A DNA stretch of 64,000 nucleotides from assembly GCA_933228895.1 (NCBI GenBank), contig OW121853.1, positions 123,152,133 to 123,216,132 on the forward strand, written 5' to 3'. This document shows positions 32,043 through 43,173 of the stretch, one piece after another (the first letter of the stretch is position 1; each line of letters opens with the position of its first letter). The DNA is from Platycnemis pennipes. Taxonomy: Eukaryota; Arthropoda; Insecta; Odonata; Platycnemididae. The position numbers were made by a program, and so were the translations under genes. The notes under the pieces were generated by a model. That model searched no databases, had not been told where the DNA came from, and saw only the letters and a program-made list of their open reading frames with translations.

Positions 32043-32482
32043 CGGTGAGAAACGACTGCTTTCGGACGGAGGAGCCGGCCAGCTGAGCGAGAGAGGGAGG
32101 AAAAGGGTTGAGGGGGGGGAGGGAGGGGGTAACACAACAAGGGCAGGTGGGAGGGGCGGGGGTTACCCGTCTGGCGGATCCGTGACGTAGGCGGAGTAGG
32201 AGGGGGGGGAGGGGGAGTGTCCGTGACGTCATGACGTGGTGGGGGATATACGTGACCTCGCTTCGCCACCAACCACGTCACCACCTCCGTCGGCCTCCGA
32301 GAATTCGCGGAGGGCCTTCGGGCCCTTACGACCACGCTGTATCACCATGTCAAGGACACAGGGCAGGCAGGGTGGGTGTGAGAACAATGCACAACAGACT
32401 GTAATCGCGTCACGAACGGAGGAACGCACGTCACGATGCATAACGGCCTATTTCAAGCGATGCAATTTTCCACCATTTACAC
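32043..32482 (-). promoter_or_regulatory. GC-rich upstream region of SLC6 gene
   Basis: Markedly GC- and CpG-rich compared with the rest of the window, with purine runs (AGGGAGGGGG near 32115-32130 and 32200-32215) and GTGACGT/TGACGTCA-like motifs near 32180-32235. The position directly upstream of the candidate start suggests a promoter-proximal region. Confidence 0.5.
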
Positions 32483-32582
32483 CTATTCGATATCCTGCAA
32501 GCCGCCGGGAGGGTGTGTGGCAAAGGGTGAATATCACCACATTCACTATTAACATGCAACTAGGCTACTACAAGGAAACACG
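32483..32582 (-). mobile_element. CR1-like LINE 3' tail, family A
   Basis: GATATCCTGCAAGCC...GGGTGTGTGGCAAAGGGTGAA and a short UTR piece. It abuts a plus-strand family B copy. Confidence 0.75.
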
Positions 32583-33016
32583 CTGAAATTTCGACTTAAT
32601 CTCTTAAACAAATTCCAAGACCATTTTTTCAGTGATGATTTGAAAATATTTTGCGAACCCCAACATACTATGGTAGACTGGACCAATATCATAAAATTAG
32701 AGAAATTGATTGCAGAACTGACAGATTCAAAGTGTCCTTCTTTCCTCTTACAATTAGGGATATGAATAACGGTAAATATATCCAATACGAGTGTAGCAAT
32801 GAATAACATTGGTAGCTGCATGCTGGTATAAGGACTTGAAGCTAACCCAACTAACAGCATGTTTTTACATGTTTGCTTTGCTATTTTTATCTTTTTTTAA
32901 ACAGTGAAGTTTAGAACAGTATATATATAAATATCTTTTTTTATGCATCATATGTAGTGCATGTTTGGTGAGATTTCGCCCCTGCCACACACCTGTATGG
33001 TGGATTGCAGGGTATT
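32583..33016 (+). mobile_element. CR1-like LINE, family B 3' end
   Basis: From LKFRLNLLNKFQDHFF to the terminal module ending GCAGGGTATT. The tail is fused to the inverted tail of the next element at about 33016. Confidence 0.85.
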
Positions 33017-33692
33017 CATCTACATCTATCTACATCTACATAATACCCTGCAAGCCACCACAAGGGTGTGTGGCAGGGGGTGATTGCTCACCAAACATGC
33101 ACTACATATCTACATAATCTATCTACATAATATCATGCATGAAAAAGGAATAGTATTAATATAGTGGTCAGAACTACACTATTTAAAAAAGATAGAAATT
33201 GCAAAGCAAACATGCAGAAACATTCTGTTAGTAGGGTTAGCTTTAAGTACTCATACCAACATGCAGCTACCAATGCTATTCATTGCTACTCTCCGATAGG
33301 ACATATTTACCGTTATTCGTATCTCTAATTGTGCGAGGGAAAAAGGACATTTTGAATCGGTCAGTTCGGCAATCAATTTCTCTAATTTTATGATTATGGT
33401 CCAGTCTGCCATAGTAAGTTGGGGTTCGTAAAATATTTTTAACATCTTCACTGAAAATATTTCCTTGGAATTTGCTTAAGAGATTAAGTCTAAATTTCAA
33501 CCTGCGATCTGACAATGATTCCCATTTCAATTCATTTAATAGACTGGTTACGCTAATAAGGTTATCATACCGGCCCTTGTTTATTATTATTTAGGCCCGT
33601 TATTTAGACCGATTTCGTAGGGATCCCATACACTGGCAGCATATTCCAAATGAGGTCTAACAAGAGAAATGTAGCTGATAAAAGCATAAAGG
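33017..33692 (-). mobile_element. CR1-like LINE, family B, with internal deletion
   Basis: The minus strand encodes KWESLSDRRLKFRLNLLSKFQGNIF through RTPTYYGRLDHN. The block between GRYDNLISV and LNN...GPYEIGL has been altered near 33575-33600. The tail at 33017 is duplicated (TACATCTATCTACATCTACAT). Confidence 0.85.
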
Positions 33693-34457
33693 TAAGTCTT
33701 TTCTGGGGTAAACACGGACGTGAAATAATGGGTCAAGCGAATCGCAAACTGGGATTCATCAAAAGAGTATTGGGTAAATGTAACGATCATGTATGAGAAA
33801 TCAGATACTTTTCCCTTGTTAGACCTCATTTGGATTATGCTGCCAGTGTATGGGATCCCTACGAAAATCGGTCAAAATAATGAACTTGAACGTGTGCAGC
33901 GAAGATCGGCAAGATTTGTAAAGGGACGGTACGATAACCTTATTAGCGTAACCAGTGTATTAAATGAATTGAAATGGGAATCATTGTCAGATCGCAGGTT
34001 GAAATTTACACTTAATCTCTTAAACCAATTTTTAAAAAATGTTCAGTAATTATGTTGAAAATAGTTTGCGAACCCCAACTTACTATGGTACACTGGACCA
34101 TAATTACAAAATTTGAGAAATTGATTGCCGAACTGACAGATTCAAAATGTTATTTTTTCCTCGTACAAAACGTTCATAGTATTTTTACGTTATTTACACG
34201 TGAATAACGGTAAATACATACAATACGAATGAAGCAATGGATAAAATTGGTAGCTGCATGTTGGTATACGGAATTGAAGCTAACCCAACTAACAGCATGT
34301 TTGCTTTGCTATTTTTATCTTTTTTAAATAGTGAAGTTTTGAACAGTATATAAATACTAATCCTTTTTTATGCATGATATGTAGCGCATGTTTGGTGAGA
34401 ATACACCCCCTGCCACACATCTTTATGTTGGCTTGCAGGGTATTATGTAGATGTATA
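33693..34457 (+). mobile_element. CR1-like LINE, family B, head-to-head with previous
   Basis: From SWG..HGREIMGQANRKLGFIKRVLGKCNDHV through QRRSARFVKGRYDNLISV to 3' UTR and tail. Small insertions around 34030-34200 break the frame. With 33017-33692 it forms a large inverted repeat with arms of about 670-760 bp. Confidence 0.87.
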
Positions 34458-34459
34458 TG

Positions 34460-34611
34460 TATAATGGTGTGTGGCAGGTGGGAACAATGCATGCAACAGT
34501 TGAGACCCTATAGTTACTTGTTTGGATTACAATAGTGCATGCTTGGTGATCTCACCTCCTGCCACACACCCTCCCGGTGGCTTGCAGGGTATTGTGTAGA
34601 TGTACATGTAC
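34460..34611 (+). mobile_element. CR1-like LINE 3' tail, family A
   Basis: 3' UTR end with CACCTCCTGCCACACACCC and GTAGATGTACATG. Confidence 0.75.
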
Positions 34612-34639
34612 TAAATTCAGATTTTTTATCTATTCGTAG

Positions 34640-35189
34640 CTCCTGAGCAGTCATAGCAGAGACAGAGGAGGATTAGAAGAAGATTCTAGTACCCATGTAA
34701 GAACAATAGCCAGATATCAGTTGAAGGTCAATGAGAAGAAAACAAAGATATTAGTATGAAGCAGGATAGAAGAGGCATTAAACTTAGAAAACTATAACTT
34801 GAGTAGGTGAAATAGTTCTATTACCTGGGAAGCCGAATAACCAACGATGAACAAAACAAGAAAGAAATAGTCAGTAGAATAACCCAGGCAAAGAGAGCAC
34901 AAGAAGAATCCACTTACAGCTGGAAATACATGCGTAAAAGTATAGAAACATTTAATCAGAACCTACACGCAGTAGTGAGGCATGGACAATGTCAGCAGCA
35001 GAGAAGAAAAGGGTGGAAGCATTCGAAATGTGTTTACCGAAGAATGATGAAGATGAAATGGATTAACTGACTAACTAAAGAAGAAGTCCCAAGAAGAGTA
35101 CAAGAAACGATAAATCTTCTGAAAACCTCAGGAAGAAGACGGGACAACTTAATCCGCCACATCATGAGAAATGATGACCTGATGAAGAC
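34640..35189 (+). pseudogene. RTE-like LINE, C-terminal RT region, left part
   Basis: Translates in scattered frames to KTKILV, an FYYLGS..ITND segment, SRITQAKRA, a MKMKWIN..TKEEVPRRV segment, then RRRDNLIRHIMRNDDLMKT. This order is the C-terminal end of RTE-type reverse transcriptases. Interrupted by the inverted-repeat element at 35190-35726 and continued at 35727. Confidence 0.8.
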
Positions 35190-35726
35190 AATGGGGTCGT
35201 TTACCATATTTTTTTATTGCCGAATATTATAGAGTTTGTAAAATAAAAAGACCCGTATTTTTCCGTTTTTTGATCCGTCAATTATTTCTCGAGTTATAGG
35301 CGTCGAAAAACTGATGTTTTGAACCCTTTCGAAAACGTGGGTGTTGGTGCAACCTCTGACGTATATCGACTTCGTCCAATCACAACTGAGCCCGCGAAGC
35401 TACTTCGCCTGATCGCAATGGGGGGACACAGCTGACTGTGCCAACAGGAGCATTACGACAGCATCTTTGCGAAGAGACCTTCCGAAAACCCCCCTCCACT
35501 CCCTTCCCTTCCCCTAAAAGCAGGCAAGGACGGGAGGAAAATTACGTCAATGTTATCACAGAAGCTTTTACGGTGGGCGTCACCTTTTGCTTATTTTAAT
35601 TTTTCATTTATGAGTGAATGGTTATGGTTAGAAGATTAATTTTTTCACTACATTTCTTTTTTCGTTTCCATCTAACAATTTCGTGTACAAAATTGTGGTT
35701 TCGCTTCCGAGTAAACGCCTCCATTG
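35190..35726 (+). mobile_element. 537-bp MITE-like element, copy 1
   Basis: Ends in CAATGGGGTCGTTTACC and the inverse GTAAACGCCTCCATTG. Inverted relative to 59786-60320, with which it shares nearly its full length. Inserted in an RTE-like LINE between DLMKT and NGKNG. Interior holds no transposase; it has a pyrimidine-rich block near 35498-35515. Confidence 0.85.
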
Positions 35727-35893
35727 TGAACGGGAAGAATGGCGAAGGAAGGCCTCGTATGGTATGTATGGAACAAGTGATGAAGGTTGTGAAAGAGAAG
35801 AAATACGTAAATATGAAGAGATAAGCAGATTGAAGAATTGAGTGGAGAGCTGCGTCATACCAATCTCAGGATTGTTGACTGATAATTATGATG
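35727..35893 (+). pseudogene. RTE-like LINE 3' end, right part
   Basis: NGKNGEGRPRMVCMEQVMK..KEKKYVNMKR, then CAGATTGAAGAATTGAGTGG..., ending CTCAGGATTGTTGACTGATAATTATGATGATT, the RTE-type tail. Confidence 0.8.
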
Positions 35894-36702
35894 ATTATAG
35901 GTGAGATTTAATGCAAACAAAACTTATGCAAGCCGCTAAAAAAATTACACGACCCGGGTTTTGATAATATTTTTTTGTGTGGTAAACCGCAAATTTAAAT
36001 TGAGAAAAAGTTGGATAAAAATAGAATACAAAGACACTCAACCTAATTTATTCAGAAAAAATCATATCAAAATCACAAAAAATGGTGCTCGATAAGATAT
36101 ATAGGTCATCGAAAAATCCACTTTTCAAATGCTACAACTCCTTTGATTGTGGATTCTGTAAGAGTCCATGATTCTACACCAAACCTGCTGTGATTTTAAT
36201 AAATTACGTACCGTATTGAATTCAAATTGATGCATGATCCACAAAAGAAAGGTTATTACAACGTACATGTTTCCGATTCTTGATATACATGCAGCCATCA
36301 GGATCTTTGGTACGGTTTTCTTCCCAACAGACAACCTCAGGGGTCTGGAGCGTATAGGGTACTCATACGATTTGGAAAAATCACAAATGCGACGGACGAA
36401 GTTTTAGGAACTCTGAAAATATTTTGAAATGAAGAATGGTATAGAGGACAAGGAATATGATAACATTGTATCATCCGATCTTTAAGAATAAAAACACGAC
36501 CAGTTTCATTCACAAGAGTACATCATCAGGTCTTTAAAATCGGTCTTGTTTTTATTATTAAAGATCGGATTATATTATATTCATTGGCTTTCCAATGGAT
36601 TTCCACAAAGTTGAGCACAACACTAGAGAGTTTACGGAAAAAAAATTGTAATTCAAATGCAGAAAATGAACTTAAGTGAACCGCTGGCGAATAGCCAACT
36701 AA
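35894..36702. other. No recognisable gene; imperfect hairpin 36473-36570
   Basis: AT-rich. Arms 36473-36501 and 36542-36570 are imperfect inverted repeats. The loop on the minus strand carries CCTGATGATGTACTC...GAATGAAACTGG, of the same type as the Penelope-associated motif at 7746-7785. Confidence 0.5.
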
Positions 36703-37353
36703 CTACTTTTCCCTTGTTAGAACTCATTTGGAATACGATGCCAGTACATGGGATCCTTTAGAAATAAGCTTAAATAATTAACGTGGGCGTGTGCAGAGAA
36801 GATCGGTGAGATTTGAAATGGTACGGTATGATAACTACATTAGAGTAACCACTCTGTTAGATGAACTAAAATGAGAATAATTGTCAGACCGTAGGTTGAG
36901 ATTTTGACTTAACACCATCAATAAATTCCAAGACAATATTTTCACTGATGCCGTTAAAAATATTTTGCGAACCCCAACTTACAATGGTAAACTGGACCAT
37001 AAACACAAAATTAGAGAGTTTGATTTCCGAGCTGGCAGATTCAAAATTTCCTTTTTTTCTCGTAAAATTAGGGATACGAATAGTTGTAAATATCTCCAAT
37101 AATATAAATACGAGTGTACCAATGATAGCTTAGGTAGTTGCATGTTGGTATTCGGAGTTCAAGCTAACCCGACTAACAGCATCATATTGCAAGCTTCCTT
37201 TGTTACTTTTGCCTTTTTAAAAAAATTGTAGTTTAGTATATTATTACTAATCCTTTTCATGCATGATATGTAGTGCATGTTTGGCATGAATCACCCCTGC
37301 CACACACCTTTATGGTGGCTTGCCGGGTATTATGTAGATGTAGATGTAGAACT
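36703..37353 (+). mobile_element. CR1-like LINE, family B, decayed
   Basis: From LVRTHLEYDASTWDP through the C-terminus to a terminal module with one C lost (CACCCCTGCCACACACC) and a GTAGATGTAGATG tail. Many stops. Confidence 0.85.
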
Positions 37354-37815
37354 AGTAAATTGAGAAAAACCGCACTAACCATGCGGTAACAGCTTACGTA
37401 ACTCACGGCAAGTGCTTCGGAATCACACTCAACTGAGTAACACAAGAAGATTATGTGTGTCAGAGCTAAGGGAAAGAAATGTTTGCTTCCCCAGAAGTGA
37501 GGACGGCAAGTTTAAGGAGGAAAATAGAGAAGATAGGAGTTATTAATAGAATTATTTGTGACATTAAGGTTGCATCATCCACACTATTTTAGGCCCTTTC
37601 GGAAAAAAGACCTCATTAAGTACCTAATCAGATCAAGCCCGAAGAAAACACGCCAGATTTGAGGTAAAAACTGTCACGGGAAAAGGGGGAGAGGTAACTG
37701 GGTTAACGGAGAATCTGGGATGGGAATCCTCCGAATAACAGGAGGAGCTAGGGAGAAGTTTCGAAAAAAAGCGAAATCACAGCACCAGGAACTTCTAAAG
37801 CAGAGGAGACTGATT
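37354..37815. other. No recognisable feature
   Basis: Nothing recognised. Confidence 0.4.
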
Positions 37816-38246
37816 AGGCTTCTTAAACCACTTATATTTTCAGTGATGATGTTAAAATATTTTGCGGACCCCAACTTACTATGGGAGACTGGACCATAAT
37901 CATAAAATTAGAGAAATAGATTGCCGAACTGACAGATTCAAAATGTCCTTTTTTCCTCGTACTATTAGGGATATGAATAACGGTAAATATATCCAGTACG
38001 AGTGTAGCAATGGATAACACTGGTAGCTTCATGTTGGTATAAGAACTTATAGCTAACCCAACTAACAGCATGTTTTTGCATGTATGTTTTGCTATTTTTA
38101 TCTTTTTTTAAATAGCGTAGTTTTGAACAGTACCTATAAAAGTACTGATCCTTTTTTTTATGCATGATATGTAGTGCATGCTTGGTGAGAGTTCACCCCC
38201 TGCCACACACCTTTATGGTGGCTTGCAGGGTATTATGTAGATGTAG
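37816..38246 (+). mobile_element. CR1-like LINE, family B 3' end
   Basis: Starts near IFSDDVK..ILRTPTYYGRLDHN (one base deleted, shifting frame), then 3' UTR and tail. High similarity to 26990-27470. Confidence 0.87.
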
Positions 38247-38472
38247 ATGAAATTCAAATACGGCAATATTAATTCTCGGACTGACAGGTTAAAGAGTCCT
38301 TTAAGCTGCACACTACTCGTGGTCACTAGGCACACCAAACGCCATAAGAACCAACAAATTCATGAAAGGAATCCATATTAAACTAAGAGAAGGAATATAG
38401 TCTGGGAAGGCCGGTAGAGTATCGTCACAATAGATCGGAAATATGCATCGAATTTGACAAAAAAAACAAGAA
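38247..38472. other. Short spacer
   Basis: Nothing recognised. Confidence 0.4.
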
Positions 38473-38610
38473 GGCACTTTTCCACAGGTTTTACGTCGGT
38501 AAGGCGCGTTTCAACCGTAAGGTTGAACCTGATATATTCAGGTATGTACCAGATGATGATCCATCGGTTGAAAAGCGTCCTACCGACATAAAACTTGTGG
38601 AAAAAGTGCC
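38473..38610. repeat. Hairpin repeat with Penelope-type motif
   Basis: Arms 38473-38517 and 38565-38610 are inverted copies with about six differences. A nested small hairpin TTCAACC/GGTTGAA is at 38510-38527. The sequence GGTTGAAACGCG (minus strand) and ATGATGATCC...GGTTGAAAAGCGTC (plus strand) belong to the motif class found beside Penelope-like elements. Confidence 0.7.
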
Positions 38611-38927
38611 ATCATGTTCTTTTTATCAACATTTATACTTCCCACTAATATCTCGCCTGCCTCAGTAAATTGCATGCAATTTGTTTTTGGTGTACTGATA
38701 ATGTACTTGATACGAACTTTTCTCATTAAATCAATTATATAAGCCAAAATTTTCTACGTAAACTGCAAAGTGTATTGAAAACTGTTAAAATTCGGTCAGC
38801 CAAAGTACTTTAAAATATACACCAAGTACAGAAACCTTCGGGTTGAACACACATTTTTAATGGAACTCGTAGTACAATTTTATATAAGTATATACCACGC
38901 TAGGACACCTCAACTAGGAAAACAATA
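38611..38927. other. No recognisable feature
   Basis: AT-rich, nothing recognised. Confidence 0.4.
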
Positions 38928-39535
38928 AATCGAGGAGAAGAAAGAGTTATGTTATCTGGGATGCCAAGTAACCAGAGATGGAAGAGGTAAAAGAGAAATT
39001 GACAGTATGATTCCTAAGGCGAAAAGGGCATTTTACCAAAAGAAGATCACGCTTACAGCTGCAGAAACAAGCATGGAAGTGAGGACAAATTTCATTAAAA
39101 CATACATCTGGAGCATTTTACTATAGGGCAGGACGATATGCATGGACGATAACAGAAGCAGATACGTCAAGGCTGGACGCATTTGAAATGTGGTGCTCCA
39201 ATGAAGATGAAATGGATCGACCGAGTGACAAACGAAAACGTCTTAAGAAGAGTGGGAGAAAAGAGAAGCCTGCCGAAAACTCTAAGAAGAAGACGGGATA
39301 ACTTAATCGGTCATATCTTAAGGCACGATGGCCTGATGAAGACAATCGTCGAGGGAAAAGTGAACGGGAAGAACGGCAAATGAAGGCCGCGTATGAGATA
39401 TTTATGGAACAAGTTGTGAAGGATGTAAAAGTGAAGAATTGCGTTAATATGAAGAGGCTGGCCAACGGAAGAATCGAGTGGAGGACTGCGCCATATCAAT
39501 CTTAAGATTGTTGGCCGACGATGATGAAGAGACAT
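38928..39535 (+). pseudogene. RTE-like LINE C-terminal end
   Basis: CYLGCQVTRDGRGKREID, IPKAKRAFYQKK, a MKMKWIDRVTNENVLRRVGEKR-type segment, RRRDNLIGHILRHDGLMKTIVEGKVNGKNG, then a 3' tail ATCTTAAGATTGTTGGCCGACGATGATGAAGA. Frames shift at least three times. Confidence 0.85.
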
Positions 39536-40565
39536 CACGCACAAAAAATAAATTATAAGAAAGATCATATGAGGGAGTGAGTATTTCATTATTCGGTAAA
39601 ATCCCTCCATATATTTCTGTTTCTCTCCATAGGCGATGCGCAACGAAGCACATGATCGCGAAACAATGAGGTGACGCTCCAGGCACTATCTCCTTTCAAT
39701 ACAAGTACCTGGGGAACCGAGCTTTGCTCGGAGATGTGTTTCATTCAAGGAATTTTAGGAAATTAAGTTTCAAAAAAATCAAAATATAAATAAAGAACTA
39801 CAAATAAGAGGAAAATAACGACGTTTTTCATTAAAATTAATATATCTAATTCTTCAGAAGGTAATAAGAAAATCAAATTTAGAATATTTATTATTGTCTT
39901 ACTGATATTAGTCTGCGCCGGATATCCTCTCATATCGTCATCGGAAAATACAGTTACTCCGTTTCAACAATTGCGTCAGTCGTCAAGGGAACTAATTGCT
40001 ATAAACACTTGATATTTACTAAATGTTTGTGTATCTTACAAAACCTATGACAGTTTTAAATCGAAAGCAATCTTTCTTTATCAGAATAAAAGTCTTTACG
40101 CATTTTCAATTCTAATGGCACTTGGCTCAATCTATTGGAAACATCATTTCTAATTTAATTTTATACAAGAAATAAGCCCTTGCAGGAGAAAAAAATGAGC
40201 TACCCACTTCTTATGACGCGATCTGGAGTTGAACCGTTACTTTTGTAGCCCAAATTTGTATTTTGACGGTTGTGAGAGTTAGCGTCATTAACTTCTAGCA
40301 TCCTTAAGCCTCAATATATGACTTTTCGCTATAATAGCTTGAGCCGTTCCCGAAATAAAAAGTATACGTGTACTGCTAGTTTAATAGTATCAGATATCCT
40401 GCGCTATATGCGACCAGCGGAACTTACGTAAACGGAAGTTTATTACACCAACAAGAAGGTTCTCGAAGGGGAAAGAAGCAGAAAAAATTGTGCTTGAGAA
40501 AATGAGAGAGCAGCGGCGAAGGTTAGTTTTTGAATAAAATTCGAATTCTACATATTATATTGGAA
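39536..40565. other. 1 kb with no recognisable feature
   Basis: AT-rich. A small perfect hairpin CCGAGCTTTGCTCGG lies at 39718-39732. No ORF of note. Confidence 0.4.
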
Positions 40566-40768
40566 TTTATTTATGAGATAATGTCTAAATTTCAACCTAC
40601 GATCTGACAATTATTCCCATTTTAGTTCATCTAACAGACCGGTTACGCTAATGCTGTTATCATACCGTCCCTTTGCAAATCTTGCTGATCTTCGCTGCAC
40701 AATTTCAAGTGCATTATCTAAGCATATTTCGCAAGGACCCCGTATACTGGCAGCGCATTCCAAAAAAG
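40566..40768 (-). mobile_element. CR1-like LINE internal fragment, family B
   Basis: Minus-strand block CAASIRGPCEICLDNALE..QRRSARFAKGRYDNSISVTGLLDELKWE, without 3' UTR or tail. Confidence 0.8.
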
Positions 40769-40997
40769 CGTATTGCATTTCGACAGCTGCCAGTCCTATC
40801 ACTTCCGTGACTATCATCTTCCAAGCCTCACTGCAAAAAATATATCATGCCACAGATGTACGTCGGTGTGAGGTGCTTCCTTATTTTTTGGAGCTTTTAC
40901 TTCCAGACGAAAGTATATTTTTCTTCTGTAAGAAATATTCTTCGTCCTGGGCTGATCGATCATTACCTACAATATAAGCTCACCGCTCGTTATTCTG
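40769..40997. other. Short spacer
   Basis: Nothing recognised. Confidence 0.4.
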
Positions 40998-41490
40998 CTT
41001 CACCATCATCATCATCACTCAATCAACAATCCTAAGATTGATTTGACTCAGCCCTCCCCTCGATATTTCTATCGGCCAACCTCTTCATATTAAAACGTCT
41101 ATCACACTTGACTGATGTACTCTCTCGGGTAGCCACCGCCCGGAGACCCGAATGGGGGACTATTTTCCCTCCGGAATATTTTACTCGAGATGGTTTCATC
41201 ACGTCTTGATAAAAAAGAATAGAGTGGAGTAGCAGCGACTCCTCGGGATAATAATGTGGTGGTTTCCCCTTGCCTTCCACATCGCAGTACTACAGCCGTT
41301 AAAGTAAATGTTACCACGCCTGTAGTGAAATGAGTGTCGCTGTACCGACCACTGTGGTCTCCACCTTCACTCATGTGAAGAAGAGCTTCTGCCCTCTCCT
41401 CCGGGTATTAGGGAGCGTAATTGTTGGCGGCCTCCCGTCGCCAAGTCACGGCATCTTCTCAGGTTCTGTAGCATTTAAAGGCCTAACATC
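40998..41490 (-). mobile_element. SINE-like repeat with RTE tail
   Basis: Read on the minus strand: 5' part from about 41490 (TACAGAACCTGAGAAGATGCC), a body shared with 20230-20575 and 21448-21540, then about 90 bases that match the RTE 3' end (AATATGAAGAGGTTGGCCGATAG ... CAATCTTAGGATTGTTGATT) and a GATGATGATGATG tail. No RTE coding sequence precedes that end. Uninterrupted reference copy for the family. Confidence 0.75.
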
Positions 41491-41835
41491 TTGCTCTTGA
41501 AATTCGATAACGCTTTCCTACATGATTTCCTTGATAATTCTCTCGGTTTTTTTTAAGTTTTGGGCTAACTCATATTTTCCTCTACCGATAGACCCTGTTT
41601 TACATTCTTCATCCTAGCGTGGCATACCCTTTGTCTCTTTAGTGATTTCCTAACCTCCGCGTTATACCACCTTGGCTCTGTATTATCAATTATCAATTTA
41701 CTTGGCATGTATTTTTGTTAACTGTTTTACGGGTGACCTCAAGAAATTCTCTCCACGAATCCTCAGTATCTAATTATTTGCTTTGTACGCTGAATACATT
41801 AAACGATTGCCTTATTTCCTCTTTCATACCATCCG
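41491..41835 (-). mobile_element. CR1-like LINE internal fragment, family A
   Basis: The minus strand encodes the linker between endonuclease and RT: VFSVQSK..DTEDSWREFLEVTRK, QGGITRRLGNH, KGYATLG and RKSCRKALSNFKS. Several frameshifts. No tail. Confidence 0.8.
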
Positions 41836-42237
41836 AGACTAGGTACAACTCATAGGTGCATTTATCACTGGTAAAGACCAAGGTGACTATAATAGGGTAC
41901 CTATTCTACTCACCTTGGGTAAAGACTGCCATTGTAGGATCAAAGTCACTGGTTATTCACGATTCACGTAAGTGGGTCACCGTTACTTATTTAGCGGATC
42001 ACAAGTCACCGCGTCATTGTTCACCGGTCGACGGCGGACTGGTTTCTCCTCCTCTTCGGCGTGTTCCCGGGATCGGTGCTGGCGCTGCCCTCCGTGCAGT
42101 GATGCTCACAGGACGTGCGATGTCGGACAGGTACTGAGGCAAGTTGTCCTCGACGAATCACGGCAGCCATTTAAAAACCTCCACGAGAGCCAGAATTTGC
42201 CTCACACAAATTATTGAGACCGACTATCAACACAAAA
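41836..42237. other. No recognisable feature
   Basis: Contains GC-rich sequence around 42030-42110 without a recognised domain. Confidence 0.4.
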
Positions 42238-42371
42238 GAGCGAAGTTACTTTTCTCAAGTTATGCCCCACTATGAATATGCATCCATTGCATAGGATTCG
42301 AATGAATTAGGATTTATCAAAAAGCTATACAGTGTGCAGGGTGGAGCAGCTAGGTTTGTGGAATGGGGTTA
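42238..42371 (+). mobile_element. CR1-like LINE family A, piece 1 of 4
   Basis: RSEVTFLKL..PTMNMHPLHRIRMN, a decayed RPHLEYAASVWDPNEL block, then QRRAARF-like sequence up to the TA where a mariner inserted. Continues at 43174, 43640 and 44019. Confidence 0.8.
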
Positions 42372-43173
42372 CGAGGGTCATCCTGAAAATAAGTTCCGTT
42401 TTGGTATGTACGTTGCTAGGGCTTTTGTTTATTAAAGTCTGGCAACGTTGTGCGAAAGAGGGGAACCTTCTGAATAGAATAAGAGGTGAAAGGCCGCAGT
42501 AGCCTTGAAAACACGGTCACAGCAAGTCATTGAAATGGAGCCCTCGACGTCGTGTCCCGCCACCTCTGTGCCTGTTCAAAATTCAAAGATGTGAGGTCCA
42601 CCAGGAAGATAATGGCCTCTGTTTTCCGGGACCAAAAAGGAATTCTCCTGATTGATTTGTTGCCTCAAGGAGAAACAATTAACGCCTCCCAGTATTGTGA
42701 GACCCTGAAGAACCTTCGTCGGGCCATCCAGAACAAGAGAAGAGGAATGTTGACCTCTGGTGTGTGCCTTCTCCACGACAATGTCTCATGGCCTCACGTC
42801 GCTCGTTCCACTACGGAACTTTTGCATCATTTCGGTTGGGAAGTTGTGACCCATCCACCTTACAGTCCTGACTTGGCCCCTTCAGACTTTCATCCGTTCA
42901 CCAAAATGAAGGAGGGATTAGCTGGAGAACGTTTCACAAGTGACGAGGAAGTAAAAGAAACTGTCACCAAATGGACCAAGGAGGTGGCGGGAAGCTTCTA
43001 CGAGGAGGGGATTTCAAAGCTCATTTGTCGGTATACGAAGTGCATTGAGGTTTCCGGAGATTATGTGGAAAAATAATACATATTATCAAGAACGTTTTCT
43101 GTAAGTTTAAATTTTTTGCAATGAAAACTCGATTAATAAGAAAAAACGGAACTTATTTTCCGGATGACCCCCG
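42372..43173 (+). mobile_element. mariner-family DNA transposon, internally deleted
   Basis: Inverted termini of about 30 bases (CGAGGGTCATCCTGAAAATA on the left; inverse of CGGGGGTCATCCGGAAAATA on the right), flanked by TA at 42370-42371 and 43174-43175. Total 802 bp against about 1.3 kb for intact mariners. Insertion target is a family A LINE (host TTACGATAGG). Confidence 0.95.
42540..43076 (+). pseudogene. mariner transposase, C-terminal catalytic part
   Basis: The plus strand reads RKIMASVFRDQKGILLIDLLPQG, GVCLLHDN and HPPYSPDLAPSDFHPF, then a complete C-terminus to a stop at 43077. The N-terminal helix-turn-helix half and the first catalytic Asp region are deleted. The second and third catalytic Asp are present but separated by 35 rather than 34 residues, because NARPH of typical mariners reads NVSWPH here. 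Not expected to be active. Confidence 0.92.

Noticed and set aside
39718..39732. CCGAGCTTTGCTCGG hairpin as a bacterial-type terminator
   Set aside because: No gene precedes it, no U-tract fits, and nothing else bacterial is present.
41102..41374. 90-codon minus-strand ORF
   Set aside because: Lies within the SINE-like repeat; its counterpart at 20230-20575 is not open in the same frame.
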